The translations under genes and the position numbers were made by a program. This document shows, one piece after another, positions 11,630 through 24,400 of a stretch of DNA of 64,000 nucleotides. Position 1 is the first letter of the stretch. Every line of letters starts with the position of its first letter. A model generated the notes under the pieces. The model was not told the origin of the DNA. It ran no database searches and saw only the letters and a program-made list of their open reading frames with translations. Source of the stretch: Punica granatum (Eukaryota; Streptophyta; Magnoliopsida; Myrtales; Lythraceae); the NCBI RefSeq assembly GCF_007655135.1, contig NC_045127.1, forward strand, positions 26,888,199-26,952,198. The letters run 5' to 3'.

Positions 11630-13696
11630 TTAAAATCAAGATTGACCCGAAGGAGACTGACCCCAGTGCAGAAATTAAAGTCAGGATTGACCAGAAAGGG
11701 ACTGACCCCTGGGTAGAAATTAAAGTCGGGATTGACCCGAAGGAGATTGACCCCAGTACAGAATTTAAAGTCGGGATTGACCCGAAGGGGACTGACCCCT
11801 GTACAGAAATTAAAGTCGGGATTGACCCGAAGGGGATTGAACCCAGTGCAGAATTTAAAGTTGGGATTCACCCGAAGGGGACTGACCCCTGTACAGAAAT
11901 TAAAGTCGGGATTGACCCGACGGGGATTGACACCAGTGCAGAATTTAAAGTCGGGAATGACCCAAAGGGGACTGATCCCTGTGCAGAAATTAAAGTCGGG
12001 ATTGACCCCAGGGCAGAATTTAAAGTCGGGATTGATCCGAAGGGGACTGACCCTGTACAGAAATTAAAGTCGGGATTGACCCGAAGGGGACTCACCCCTG
12101 TACAGAAATTAAAGTCGGGATTGACCCCAGTATAGAATTTAAAGTCGGGATTGACCCGAAGAGGACTGATCCCTGTGCATAAATTAAAGTTGGGATTGAC
12201 CCGAAGGGGATTGACCCCAGTGCAGAATTTAAAGTCGAGATTGACCCGAAAGGGACTGACCCCTGTCCAGAAATTAAAGTCGGGATTGACCCGAAAGGGA
12301 TTGACCCTAGTGTAGAATTTAAAGTCGTTATTGACCCGAAGGGGATTAACCCCAGTGCAGAATTTAAAGGCGGGATTGACCCGAAGGGGATTGACCCCTC
12401 TGCAGAAATTAATGTCGGGATTGACCCCTGTGCAGAATTTAAAGTCGGGATTGCCCCGAAGGGGACTGACCCCTGTGCAAAAATTAAAGTCGGGATTGAC
12501 CCGAAAGGGATTGACCCCAGTGCAAAATTTAAAGTCGGGATTGACCCGAAGGGGAATGACCCCTGTACTGAAATTAAAGTCGGGATTGACCCGAAGGGGA
12601 ATGACCCCTGTACAGAAATTAAAGTCGGGATTGACCCGAAGGGGATGACCCCAGTGCAGAATTTAAAGTCGGGATTGACCCGAAGGGGATTGACCCCTTT
12701 GCAGAATTTAAAGTCGGGATTGACCCGAAGAGGATTGACCCCTTTGCAAAAATTAAAGTCGGGATTGATCCGAAGGGGACTGACCCCTGTGCAGAATTTA
12801 AAGTCGGGATTCACCCGAAGGAAACTGACCCCTGTACAGAAATTAAAGTCGGGATTGACCCGAAGGGGACTGAGCCCAGTGTAGAATTTAAAGTCGGGAT
12901 TGACCCGAAGGAGATTGACCCTAGTACAGAATTTAAAGTTGGGGTTGACCCGGAGGGAATTGACCCCTGCGCAGAAATTAAAGTCGGAATTGACCCGAAG
13001 GGGACCGACCCCTGTGCAGAAATTAAAGTCGGGAGTGCCCTGAAGGGGATTGACCCCAGTGCAGAATTTAAAGTCGGGATTGACCCGAAGGGTTTGCAAT
13101 ATGCACGGGGCTCATACCAAATGAACTGCATGGTTCAAAGGCGCCTACCTGATGGACTTGCGGTGTGCACGAGTGCTTGCTCGGCGGGTTTGCAAGAAGG
13201 GCAAGTGGGACAACTCGACGGACTCGCAGAATTTAAAGTCGGAATTAACCCGAAGGGGACTGACCCCTTTGCAGAAATTAAAGTCGGGATTGATCCGAAG
13301 GGGATTGACCCAGTGGAGAGTTTAAAGTCGGGATTGACCCGAAGGGGATTGACCCCAGTGCAGAAATTAAAATCGGGATTGACCCGAAGGTTAGTGACCG
13401 CTGTGCAGAAATTAAAGTCGGGATTGACCCGAAGGGGACTGACCCCTGTGCAGAAATTAAAGTCGGGATTGACCCGAAGGGGACTGACCCCTGTGCAGAA
13501 ATTAAAGTCGAGATTGACCCGAAGGGAACTGACCCCTGTGCAGAATTTAAAGGCGGGATTGACCCGAAGGGGACTGACCCCAATGCAGAAATTAAAGTCG
13601 GGATTGACCCGAAGGGGATTGACCCGAAGGGGATTAACCCCTATGCGTCGGGATTGACCCGAAGGGGACTGACTCCTGAGCATGAATTTAAAGTTG
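11630..13696. repeat. 45-bp tandem array in the E1 internal region
   Basis: Roughly 40 diverged units of 45 bp, each containing GTCGGGATTGACCCGAAGGG followed by a CTGACCCC or TTGACCCC block. Two variants tend to alternate (GCAGAATTTAAAG and GCAGAAATTAAAG), suggesting a 90-bp higher-order unit; several units have lost about 15 bp. A 134-bp interruption at about 13092-13225 matches the 95-bp repeats beside the smaller array in E2. Because 45 is a multiple of three and the unit has few stop codons, frames stay open on both strands for up to about 335 codons; these are not credible genes. Confidence 0.9.
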
Positions 13697-14108
13697 CATG
13701 GGATGCATTGCAGAATGAAAATGTTTGCAAAAAGTAAATGCAAACGCTGGGGAGTTGCGTGAGGTGTGGAAGGAATCATTGTGATTCCTCCATCACTGAG
13801 CTTGTCTATGCTGCAATCGATGTTGTGGCAGAATACTTTGTTACTTGCCAACTGATTGCGATGCAACTGAGTGCCTGGAGTGCTATTCTGACTGCGGTGG
13901 AGTGAATGTGAAACCCTGAGAATTCTGATTTGTCGGGGACCAACGTTGTTGCTGGAGCGGTTGCACTTTGTAGGATTCCGGATTTGCTGTTGGGCCATTG
14001 TGCTTTCGCTGATGATGCCCCGACTATGCGATGGGAAATTTTGCTTCGCGGAATGACGTGTGCTGAAGGACTCGAGCTCTGGAGTGGAGCACCTACGTAT
14101 CCCGAGTG

Positions 14109-14113
14109 GTAGG
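14109..14113. repeat. Target-site duplication (left) of E2, GTAGG
   Basis: GTAGG immediately before the TGTACGGACC start of the E2 lower LTR; the identical GTAGG follows the end of the upper LTR at 34241-34245. Confidence 0.92.
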
Positions 14114-14883
14114 TGTACGGACCCGAATGTGGACTCTCGTCGGGGCCCGCATCGCGCGCTTTTGGATCGCGCGGCTTGGTCGGAACGTCCACCTTCCCGC
14201 GGGGGCGCGCGTCGGACACGCGTGAGAGAAGGAGTCGCCACTTATCATTTTACGACCCGAAGGTCGAGGGCGGATAAGTTACCCTGGGTCTAGGGGTATG
14301 GAACACCTAGTTTGTTGTTAAGGCATTGATCTGTGCGGAACCGGAAAATCCGTGTTCGGGGGTTCATGTTACGTGCGGGCCTATATCCCGCACGCCCTTT
14401 CGGTACTCTGGTTTGCTAGGCTTGCATGTTTTATTATTTACCGCGTGAATTAAGCTGCACTCGGCTCGCACGTTTTGACACCGGATATTCGATGAACCAA
14501 ACGATGTCGGTTGAGAAGCCGGGAGAGAAGTAAATCTATATGTCGGGGAATTGGTTCACAATCTTGCGTTACAGTTCATCGAACCATGGAGGTTGAATCC
14601 CTGCGTGAACCAGAACCGCGATATCTTGGATTCACTTGTGTCTGGGCAAGCATTAGACCGATTTGATTAATTCGACTCTCAGACCGTTCGCTCACCGACT
14701 GGAATTCTTACAGAATAAATGCACCAAATAGAATCCTTACAATGCTCTCAAAAACAATAAATACAAATTGCAAAAGGGTCGAATTCCAGTCGTTTCGCGT
14801 TCGGTTATTATTCCACTCTAACTCACCGTGAGTTTAGGGAAAAGACCGAAGAACTGAAATTCAATGAACGCTCTCACTGAATA

Positions 14884-14965
14884 GGGCGTTGGACCCTGTG
14901 AGTGTTGATTAGGGTGTTGGACCCTGTGCTCGATGATTAGGGCGTTGAACCCTAATATTATTCGG
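14884..14965. repeat. GGGCGTTGGACCC motif cluster in the E2 lower LTR
   Basis: Three copies of the near-palindromic motif at about 27-30 bp intervals, at the same relative position as in all other LTRs of the window. Confidence 0.7.
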
Positions 14966-16969
14966 CCTAGGGGTCAGGCCCGACCCGCATGGCAAACGGG
15001 TGCAGAAAGATAACAAGCAACAGGTTAATAACAGACAAAATGTTTGTTATTGTCTTGTTTACGTGAATTAACAGATTATTAACCCAGGGGTGTTTTTGCA
15101 AGCAAATGCCATATGCTAAACAATCACACATATGCCAATGTTTCAGCATTCGGCTTTGTTTTGAGAACTTGACAAACAGAGTCAAATCTCAGGTGTGTGA
15201 ATCGCTTTTACAGTTGTTCTGTATTGTGACACTGAATTACCACTGAATTAACCAAACTCGTGTTTTGACTCTAGATTTGGAATCTAGAATTCCTCCTAAC
15301 CATTATCTAGTGTTTGGTTAGGTCGAGTGAAAGGTTAATCAGCATTTCACAGGTTTTCTGACAAGGATCAACTATTCTAGTTACCCGAGTCTATGTTAGG
15401 ATAGCAGAAACTCATCAGTTAGATAAGAAAAGGCTATGCAGATGAACCTGCACCTGAACAGATAGCCCGTTCTTATCCCGTACTGTAGTGTTTCTATTAT
15501 GCTAACCCTAAAGATGTCGCTGAATTGTGAAAAGACAATTTTGCCCTATATTTGAAAATTGTTTTCAGAAAAAAGGGGAAACATCACAGTGCGGGCCACC
15601 TCGGCCTGTAGCCGGTGTCGACCGATTCCCTGGATCATCCAGGGTTGTGCAAGAACCCCAAAAAAGCCAAAGAACCGGTCGATCTGCCCGGAAGTGATCT
15701 AGAAAGATCTTCTGTATCTTGACCTGAGTTACCTAGAATCGGGTAAAAACTCAAGTTTGAGACACAGAAGCCCTTTCCAGACGTCCATGCTACATCGGAC
15801 CGCGCGTTTCGGGTTTTGAAATTGATAAGTTTGAAAAGGGCACCAACGTCCTTTGACGACTCGTCGACGCGAGTTATCAATTAATGTCCAATTCGGGTAA
15901 ACTTTATCAGTGTGAAGTGAGTTTAATCGTGTGAGCGTCCCGATTAACCAGTTTGTGGCATTAATGCTTAAGGGTTGTGCCGAATGCATTAATTGTGAAA
16001 ACGATTCGCGACTCGACGACCAAGACGATTCCATAAGGATCGAGAATAATTTGGTCCAATAACCGAAACTATCCTCATAACCAAATGGACCCGAATTAGT
16101 CATCGATACTCGAATCCATGCATGCTTTGTTTAAAAGAGTTTTTACATGATATTTTAATATGGGAATCGTAAAGACATTGAAGTAAAACTTCACATCATC
16201 CGATCAACAAATTAAACTTGAGATAAGGAATTCATTCTTGACTCAAGGAAGGCCAAGAAGCCCTCGGCTTCATCTTGTGAAGGGTGGCCGAAGGTTCTCA
16301 TGGCTCTATCCGAGTCACGAACGATTTCCTAATCGTGGTTTAATTATTTCTCGCATGCTCAAACATCGACCGTGATAAATATCACCCTTTTTTAACAAAA
16401 GCCGGCGTTATCACGATTTGTTTAGCTCATTTAAACATACAAACATTCACAAACGTGTTAACTAAGGAAAAGGATAAAATAACACCGGCTTCATGCATGC
16501 AATAATGATAAAACAAACTCGGAAATTAACTTGAATAGGCTAAGGAGACCGATCTTAACCCGAAAAGAGCAATTTAAGTCTCAACCCTCTCCTTTAGAGA
16601 GTTGGCCGAGAATTAATGTGCCATAATCGGGTTGGGATAGTCTTCTTTATGATGATCCAAGCTCTTTTCCGACATGGTAGCAAGTCATAAGATAGTGTAC
16701 ATGCATAATATAACATAAAATTGCATAAAAATTAAATCTTGCAAATGAAACATGCATGAAACACCATAATACTCCATAGCCATGCAAAAATATAAAAAGT
16801 CCTAACTCCTCTAAGTCAGAAGTGTTTTACCTAGCCTCGGAATACGAGGAAAGAGTCGGGGAAGTGTTTGAGAGTCGGGTGACTCGGTGGAACCCTTAAA
16901 AGGGTATTCGGGCGCAAGGGTGGACGTGCACGGGCGTTGGTGGGCACTGACAAGCGTTGGTGTTGGGCA

Positions 16970-17680
16970 AGGACGTGCGCGGGTGACGGGCGCGGGCGTG
17001 CGCGGATGGCGGGCGCGGGTGTGCTGGTGATGGGCGCGGGTGGCGCTGGATGACGAGCACGGGCGTGCGCGGGTGACCGGCACGGGTGTGCTGGTGAAGG
17101 GCGCGGGTGGCGCTGGATGATGAGCACGGGAGTGCGCGGGTGGCGGGCACGGGTGTGCTGGTGAAGGGCGCGGGTGGCGCTGGATGAGGAGCACGGGAGT
17201 GCGCGGGTGGCGGGCACGGTTGTGCTGGTGAAGGGCGCGGGTGGCGCTGGATGACGAGCACGGGCGTGCGCGGGTGACGGGCGCGGGTGTGCTGGTGATG
17301 GGCGCGGGTGGCGCTGGATGACGAGCACGGGCGTGCGCGGGTGACGGGCGCGGGTGTGCTGGTGATGGGCGCGGGTGGCGCTGGATGACGAGCACGGGCG
17401 TGCGCGGGTGACGGGCGCGGGTGTGCTGGTGATGGGCGCGGGTGGCGCTGGATGACGAGCACGGGCGTGCGCGGTGACGGGCGCGGGTGTGCTGGTGATG
17501 GGCGCGGGTGTGCTGGTGATGGGCGCGGTGGCGCTGGATGACGAGCACGGGCGTGCGCGGGTGACGGGCGCGGGGGTGCTGGTGATGGGCGCGGGTGTGC
17601 TGGTGATGGGCGCGGGTGGCGCTGGATGACGAGCACGGGCGTGCGCGGGTGACGGGCGCGGGTGTGCTGGTGATGGACGC
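16970..17680. repeat. GC-rich minisatellite in the E2 lower LTR
   Basis: Tandem units of about 67 bp containing GGCGCTGGATGACGAGCACG, with smaller 21-bp GGGCGCGGGTGTGCTGGTGAT modules inserted or lost between units. The minus strand reads as Pro/His/Ala/Arg-rich in all three frames, giving overlapping frames of 246-358 codons that are repeat artefacts. The E1 and E5 LTRs have only a short GC-rich stretch at this place. Confidence 0.9.
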
Positions 17681-18722
17681 TGGTGACGCTCGAGGGTTGC
17701 GCTCGGTGACGCTCGGTGACGGACGCTGGTCACCCGAGAGCTCCAACTAGTCCCGAGATGCGGGATGGGACCTTCAAGAGTCGGGTTGGACCGTTGATGG
17801 GTCGGTTTTGAGCTGTTTTCCGTTGAACAGACCCGAATGGCATCAAACAGACCCGGCTGAAATATTGGACAGACCCGACTGGCACAAGTCGGGTCGGACG
17901 TCGCCACGGAGGCTCCCGATGGAATTTTGAGGCAAGGTCAGTGGCTCCTGACTCCTAACTGACCCCCGGAGGTGACTGTGGTGGTCGTTTGGTCCCAGAG
18001 TTATCGGGTCGACCCGTACAGCCCTGCAAAGTTCACGGAAAACAGAGTACGTCTGGAAATTCGGACCCGTCTGGCACCAGTCGGGTCGGACGTTGCTACG
18101 GAGGTTCCCGATGGAATTGTTGAGCAAGGCCAACGGCTCCCGACTGCTAACTCACCTCTGGAGGTGGCTGTGGTGGTCGTTTTCCGAAAAGAGTCTCGGA
18201 TCGACCCGATCTGCAAGAAAACCGCACAAACAGTCAGAAATTTCGACCCGACTGGGCAGTCGGGCTGTTTCTTCTTCCTGGGGTTAAACCGACGGGTTTT
18301 TCTTGGATTTCTTGACTTCTTGACACCCTAGGGTTGTGTGGGGAGGTGTTTGATGGGTTTTGGTAGCTCAAACCGACTTGGTAAGGCTTGAAACCCGGTT
18401 TGACATTTTTTACCCGAGAAGGACCAAATCTGTCCAGATTTTGTTCAAGGCTGGTTCTATGGCTTAGAGGCTTCAAACTTAAAATCTAAGTTCAGAAATG
18501 GATAGAGGGGCTCGAAAACATGTGGGATATGAAGTTTGGTAAAGTTTGGATTCAAGCCGGGATGGATTCCGACTTAAGACTTTGCCCGGTTTTGCTTGGT
18601 TTTGCTTGCTGGAAATGGCTGAAGCTTGCTGCGGTTTGCTATGGAGTTTGAGAGCTTTTGAAGAGTGAGAAATGCTAGAGAGAGAGTGTTTTTAAGGTCT
18701 CCTTAAGTTAATGACATTTGGA

Positions 18723-18732
18723 CAATATATAG
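18723..18732 (-). promoter_or_regulatory. Putative TATA box, E2 lower LTR
   Basis: On the minus strand this reads CTATATATTG, about 1.6 kb from the LTR start in element orientation and followed within 60 bases by the CTCTCTCTAGC-type tract seen at the same place in the other LTRs. Motif and position only. Confidence 0.4.
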
Positions 18733-20356
18733 AAAAGCTTAAATGCAAGATTAGTGAAGAAAAGTGCAATTAGGGCCATGGATTAGTGGAATCCGAATTT
18801 CTTAAGGAAATATCAAGCTCAATCCTCATCCATTGCATTAATGGAGAAGAGATAAGAGCATTGATGGCTTGGATGGGAAGTTGGAGTGTTGAATTGAAAC
18901 ACTTAGATATTTTGCAAAAGGAAGACAAATGCAAGTTGTCTTCTTGGCTTGAAGAAGAAGATGACAAGAGACATGGAGGGCAATGGGCATGGGTGAGGCG
19001 GCAATGAGTTGGCCGTGGGTCCCACGGGTCGCGAGGTAAGTTCGGGCCAAAGTTCGGGTCTCGATTGGTCGCGCATTCGAAGTTCGTGGTTCGAATTGAA
19101 CGTCGAATTGTCGATATACGCGAGAAAACGGAGTTAATGAGCCCGAGATTGACATTTTTCATGGAGAAATGTCCCGGATGTGTGCGAGGCTCGGAATCCG
19201 GTTTTGCTCATTGCAAGTGACCAGGGCGAAGTTGTCCGCTTCTGACAGCATATCTTGTGTCCGCATCTCACGTTGGTCATTTTGACATAAATTGTCAGAC
19301 AACGTGAACAATTATCCCTTAAGCCGGTAATGCTAACGTGGGGCCGGAGACGTCCTAGGAGGTCGAAACTGGATTTCTCAGGATGATTTCTGAGTTGCTT
19401 GGGCACTCCGGAGATTACTGTAATCTCTGTTTGTCGAGATCAAACCTCCAAGGACTTGAAAAGTGTATCTGAGACCTCTAAAGCACTGCTCGGGAGGTCT
19501 AGGTGAGTCGTGTGATTTATTCCGACGATTCCACATTGAGCCTTGAGAAGGCTAGCATTGTGTAACGTAAGCATTCGGAGTTAAGTTTCCCCAAAGAGGA
19601 CCTCCGGATATGGATTTCCACTAAAAATGGTCATTTCCGCTCTTCGGAGGTTACTCGGGAAACCGCGAGGGGTTTTGCTGTTTGTTTTGCCCAATTGTGA
19701 ATGTCTGCTAGAGTTTTCTGGGCAATGCGGTATGAACTTCGTTTGCCGTAATTCCATCAGACCCTTCTCCGGCTATGCTCTTCTGAAGAGGGGTATGCTT
19801 GTTTTGTCGTTCGGAAGTCATTTGAAGTGTCTGTGTGACTTCCAAAAGACAATCTGAAGCGTTGTTCATACTCTGTGTGTTGATGGGGCATGGCCGCGTC
19901 TGATATTTGGAATTAACTTTTCTCCAGAAACCGGCATTTTTGGACTTCCACTGAAAAGTTGTCTGTATACAGAAAATTGTTCTGTATAGAGCAGATGATT
20001 TGAAAAATGCCTTTGGGGACACTTTTCATCTTTTTGGCACTGGTGTGGATTTTTGGAGTCCAATATTCACTATCTTCCGACGGCCGAGCGAACTATCGGA
20101 AAATAGTGCCGTCCGTGTAGTACACTGAAAACGCCGGTTTTGGACATTGTTGAGTTCTTTGGTCGCTCTGTTCCCCTTTGGTGACCCCTAGAGTCCTTCT
20201 GTCATGTCCATGGGCCATTTGCTCAATTTTGCCAACTTGAGGATGAATAGTGATTTCTTGCTCTGCCGAGCCGTTTTCTGTATTCTGCTCAAGTCGTGGC
20301 TTGGGTCATTGCTAATATCATTGTTTGGAATGGTGAGCCAAAATGGGGTGCTGACA

Positions 20357-20370
20357 GCTTGCCCCTCTTT
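20357..20370 (-). other. E2 polypurine tract
   Basis: On the minus strand this reads AAAGAGGGGCAAGC and abuts the LTR start TGTCAGCACC. Identical to the E1 tract. Confidence 0.85.
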
Positions 20371-20563
20371 GACTGCTTGCTCGAGTAGAGGATGCAATCA
20401 AAGATTTCAAAAGCACCCCAGTTTGATAGCAATGATCAAAATGGAATTTCCTATATGGCCCTCTCCTTTTTGTTTTGGATATGTAGGATGTTGTACCTAA
20501 TAAGAGGGAATATGGTGAGATGTGCACAATAAACATGTAGAGTTCGGAACAAAGCTGAAACGG

Positions 20564-20981
20564 GCAATTAAAGTCGGGACTGACCCGACGGGGACTGACC
20601 CCAATGCAAGAAAAGTAATCGGGACTGACCCGAAGGGGACTGACCCCAATGCAGGAAAAGTAATCGGGACTGACCCGAAGGGGACTGACCCCAATGCAGG
20701 AAAAGTAATCGGGACTGACCCGAAGGGGACTGACCCCAATGCAGGAAAAGTAATCGGGATGACCCGAAGGGGACTGACCCCAATGCGAGAAAAGTAATCG
20801 GGACTGACCCGAATGCAGGAAAAGTAATCGGGACTGACCCGAAGGGGACTGACCCCAATGCAGGAAAAGTAATCGGGATTGACCCGAAGGGGACTGACCC
20901 CAATGCATGGAAAGTAATCGGGACTGACCCGAAGGGGACTGACCCCAATGCAAGAAAGGTAGTCGGGACTGACCCGAAGGG
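20564..20981. repeat. 45-bp tandem array in the E2 internal region
   Basis: About nine units of 45 bp with the core AATCGGGACTGACCCGAAGG and GACTGACCCCAATGCAGG, homologous to the much larger E1 array, and more uniform. One unit is shortened near 20800-20820. The frames across it (91-304 codons) result from the multiple-of-three period. Confidence 0.9.
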
Positions 20982-21155
20982 GTTTGCAATATGCACGGGG
21001 CCATACCGAATGAACTGCATGGTTCAAAGGCGCCTACCCGGTGGACTTGCGATGTGCACGAGCGCTTGCTCGGCTGGTTTGCAATATGCACGGGGCGCAT
21101 ACCGAATGAACTGCATGGTTCAAAGGCGCCTACCCGGTGGACTTGCGATGTGCAC
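20982..21155. repeat. Two-copy 95-bp repeat
   Basis: Units start at 20982 and 21077 with GTTTGCAATATGCACGGGG and run through GAACTGCATGGTTCAAAGG to GACTTGCGATGTGCAC. A diverged copy interrupts the E1 array at about 13092-13185. Confidence 0.85.
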
Positions 21156-21485
21156 TGCAATCCTGAGAGGGTGCACGCTAATGAAAATGCATTGCGGAAA
21201 TAAATGTGCACTGCGGTCCTGAGAGGGTGCACGCTAATGAAAATGCATTGCGGAAATAAATGTGCACTGCAGTCCTGAGAGGGTGCACGCTAATGAAAAT
21301 GCATTGCGGAAATAAATGTGCACTGCAGTCCTGAGAGGGTGCACGCTAATGAAAGTGCATTGCGGAAATAAATGTGCACTGCGGTCCTGAGAGGGTGCAC
21401 GCTAATGAAAGTGCATTGCGGAAATAAATGTGCACTGCGTCCTGAGAGGGTGCACGCTAATGAAAGTGCATTGCAGAAATAAATG
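21151..21485. repeat. 56-bp tandem array
   Basis: Six nearly identical units with GTCCTGAGAGGGTGCACGC and ATGCATTGCGGAAATAAATG. It follows directly on the 95-bp repeats, so three unrelated tandem arrays are stacked within about 0.9 kb of the polypurine tract. Confidence 0.9.
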
Positions 21486-24400
21486 TGTGAGAAGTAAATG
21501 CAAACACTGGGGAGTGGTGTGAGGTGTGGAAGGAATCATTGTGTTCCTTCCCTCGTTGATTTCGTCCATGTTGCAATCGATGTGGTGGCAAAATGCTTCG
21601 TTATTTGCCAACTGATTGCGATGCAACTGAGTGCCTGGAGTGCTGCTCTGAAGATTCTCCTCTTGGGTTGAGATTGTCATCCGTCACATGAAGTAGAGAT
21701 GAATCGATCTTGGGGAGATATCTTCCAAGGAGCGTTGATTTGTCGGAGGCAAGCGTTGATGCTGGGACGAAGTCATTTCACTGAAGCCTTACCTCTGTGG
21801 CAGTGATGTGTTTGATCTGCCGAAAGCCGGGCTCGCCGCTAGGCGGTTACCTATTGGGCTGCCGGAAACCGACTTTGCTGCTGAGGAATGATTGTGCTTT
21901 GTCGGAGGCCAGCTCTGCTGCTTGGGCGGTCATGCTTTGACCTGCAAGAAGTTCGCCAAAAGTCGGCGTCTTGTATTGCGAGACTCGAGCTCTAAGACAG
22001 AGCGCCTACGTATCCCGTGGAACTAGGAATCAGAGTCTGTCGTAGTTCATGCTGTTTGCAGTACCTGTGATCCTGACATTACTAGTAAATCATGTTAGAA
22101 ATACTAACAAGTAATGGACACAGGTAAGCATGAAAATGTTGTTGCGACACGCAGATCTTCAGTTTTGGGTCACCTAAACAACCCATGAAGATTTTTGCTT
22201 TGACAGTATAAGTAGGTCCCGTTCTCGGAGGCCTAGATGCGAGGCCTCCAGGGGCTCCCGTTAGCTATGTATTGGGCATATCGAGACTTCCCCGACGATG
22301 CCCTAGCAATTCTATCGTTTGTTCGACGCGCCCGTCGGCTTTGAACCCTTCTCAATAGGGTACAGTAGGGCGCTGCATTTGCAACCCGCTTGGGGATTTC
22401 TATTCAGATTTGGTCAGACTCGGTCTGACCATTTCCAAAGCGTTATGACTAGACTCTCGGAGAGGAATGTCTGGGATTTTGGCTCTGTGATAGCCCGTTG
22501 AAGGGTGGCTGTGACCCATTCGGAGTTATGCAAAGACAAAGTGAAAAGAGAAAGCTTGGGAAGCACGTTGCCCGCAGGCTAAAAGGATACACAGGTTCAC
22601 GCCTGCAATGAGATGTACCCCCATTTTTCTTCGTCCTTCTGTTGTGTAGGTTGTACTGAACTGCTTGGACGTCGTATTCAGTTACCCACTGTGTTTGAGG
22701 AAGGTTCCTTCTTGGACGGTTGAGTGGTATTGGAGAGCCGATCGGGGATCGTGTTGGAATAGATAAACTGGCCACTTCCCTTGGGGATCTCTTGTCCACA
22801 CGATGTGTGAGAGACTAGGGGCAATTTTATTTATCTCTCGTTTTGCTCTCCTTTTGCTACGATCACCCACCTCGGGGTTACACCTCTCAACCTAAAGGGG
22901 AAGAGCTCTCCTTTTGCCACGACCGCCCCAAAGGGTTTTCGGTCGTGCCTCTCTTTTACCCTATCTTTTGCCTAGGCCGCCCCAAAAGGGGTTTTCGACC
23001 TAGCGGGCTCGATTCTTTTATCTCTCGAGTTTGCAAGGGCGAAGGGTTCGAAGGATTCAACCTCCGAGTGCCTTGTGTTATGTCTCCGTCGAGGAATTGT
23101 GTCTGCTGCTCCCCTTTTGTCGGGGTTTGTTGATTTCTCAGGATTGGCGGCGTCGGAGTTTTAAATCTCGGCGGTGCCTTGTTTTGTTCATTGGCAGGTT
23201 TTTCCTGCATCTTTTCTCTCTCTCTTCATTGGCGGGTTTTTCCCGCTTCTTTTCGCTCTGTTTTTTTTTTTTTTTCTTGCAGCTGGGGTTTGTTTTGTGC
23301 CCCGTGTCTTTGTTTGAAACTCCTCGACTTTGTATCGCCGAGGCCACTTTGGTGTGCTTCGCCTCGTGGAGACTTGTTGTGTGTTGCTAGCCCTATTTTG
23401 TGAGGACCGGCTTTCTTGGAAGTTTGACTCCCGTGCACTCGAAAGTTGAACTTCGTGTCATTTTCCCTTGCAATCTCTTCAGGTGAATTCCCCTATTGTC
23501 TAGAAGGAAAATACAAATTTGCCCTAGGGAACCAGTGGTCGGAGTTGTCTTGATGCTTGTTGCGGAGGAGGCCTGGACTTAACGCAAATGACCAGGAGCG
23601 TTCCAACGTCACTTGCTGGAGTGACCCACGATGGCGACCTCGGGGCGAACTTCAACCAGGGAGGCCCAGTGTACGTCGCTTGCCGAGGTTGTGTTGGCGC
23701 GAACTTCAACCGGGGATGCCCCAGTGTACGTCGCTTGGAAAAGTTGTGCTAGTGCGAACTTCAACCGGGGATGCCCCAGTGTACGTCACTTGGAAATGCT
23801 TTTCGTGGGTGGATGATGTCCGAGGTGGTCTCGGTGCAAGCGTTGAACGCGAATGCCCCGGTCTTTTGTCATCGATGTGACTCGTGGTGGGCGGTTTCTG
23901 CAACTGTCGCCCCTGGCCGTCTCATGTCGTCAATGTCAACTGAAATCGTTGCGTTGATGGCATAAGGCTCGCTCAGTTGTTTTTGTCTTTAGCTTTGTAG
24001 GGGGTATCTCCGTGCCGAGCCCCTTCCCTGTCAAAGTATAAGGGAGAAGGCTCGAGAGGAGTTCTCAGAAAGGCGTGAGCCTGTGCATCATTCTTCGCCT
24101 GTGACCGACGTGTCCCTGTAAAAGATGACAAAGAAGATGTGTGTTAGGCGATTGTGCGGTGGAGTATGCGGTAAGAAATATGGGGTGGACCCATGGGAAA
24201 ATCCCTTTTGTCTCGCACACGACCCATGGGGTGTCGCGTGTGGATGACATTTGTTTCCGGGAATGTAGTCATCATCACTCTGGAGTGGTTAGACCATGAC
24301 TGAGGTCACATAAGCATGTTTTCCCTAATTGCGAGTAGGCATGCGCAGCCGTCCTAGGGAAGGCTCGAGAAGCCGAGTCCCACGAGGACAGTGAGTCGAA

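Larger units (their letters stand above)
11431..14113 (-). mobile_element. E1 internal region, 3'-proximal part
   Basis: Non-coding internal sequence between the polypurine tract and the E2 insertion. Most of it is the 45-bp tandem array listed separately. About 13700-14108 is unique sequence homologous to E2 21486-22020. It is cut at 14113 by E2 and continues at 34241: removing E2 and one GTAGG restores sequence matching E2's own internal region around 22005-22040. The large minus-strand frames here are products of the array. Confidence 0.8.
14114..20356 (-). mobile_element. E2 lower-coordinate LTR (3' LTR in element orientation)
   Basis: 6243 bp, from TGTACGGACC to GGTGCTGACA. By eye it differs from the upper LTR by about a dozen substitutions and five single-base indels over the roughly 5.5 kb outside the minisatellite. 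Compared with the E1 and E5 LTRs it carries two extra blocks: a GC-rich minisatellite (about 16970-17680) and a segment of about 0.75 kb (about 17750-18500) resembling the family-B sub-repeats. Confidence 0.93.

Noticed and set aside
12092..13131. Long minus-strand frames (335 and 106 codons) and plus-strand frames made of a repeating 15-residue unit
   Set aside because: They coincide with the 45-bp tandem array; a stop-poor unit with a period divisible by three stays open on both strands. No domain, and the frame breaks where units have small indels.
11630..13696. CRISPR-like regular repeat
   Set aside because: Units are contiguous with no unique spacers, and the context is plant retrotransposon DNA.
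13135..14241. 368-codon minus-strand frame
   Set aside because: It crosses from the E2 LTR through the target duplication into the E1 array, so it was created by the insertion.
16811..17907. Overlapping Pro/His/Ala/Arg-rich minus-strand frames of 246-358 codons (and their copies at 30583-31791)
   Set aside because: All three frames of a GC-rich minisatellite are open at once, and the frames differ between the two LTRs of the same element.
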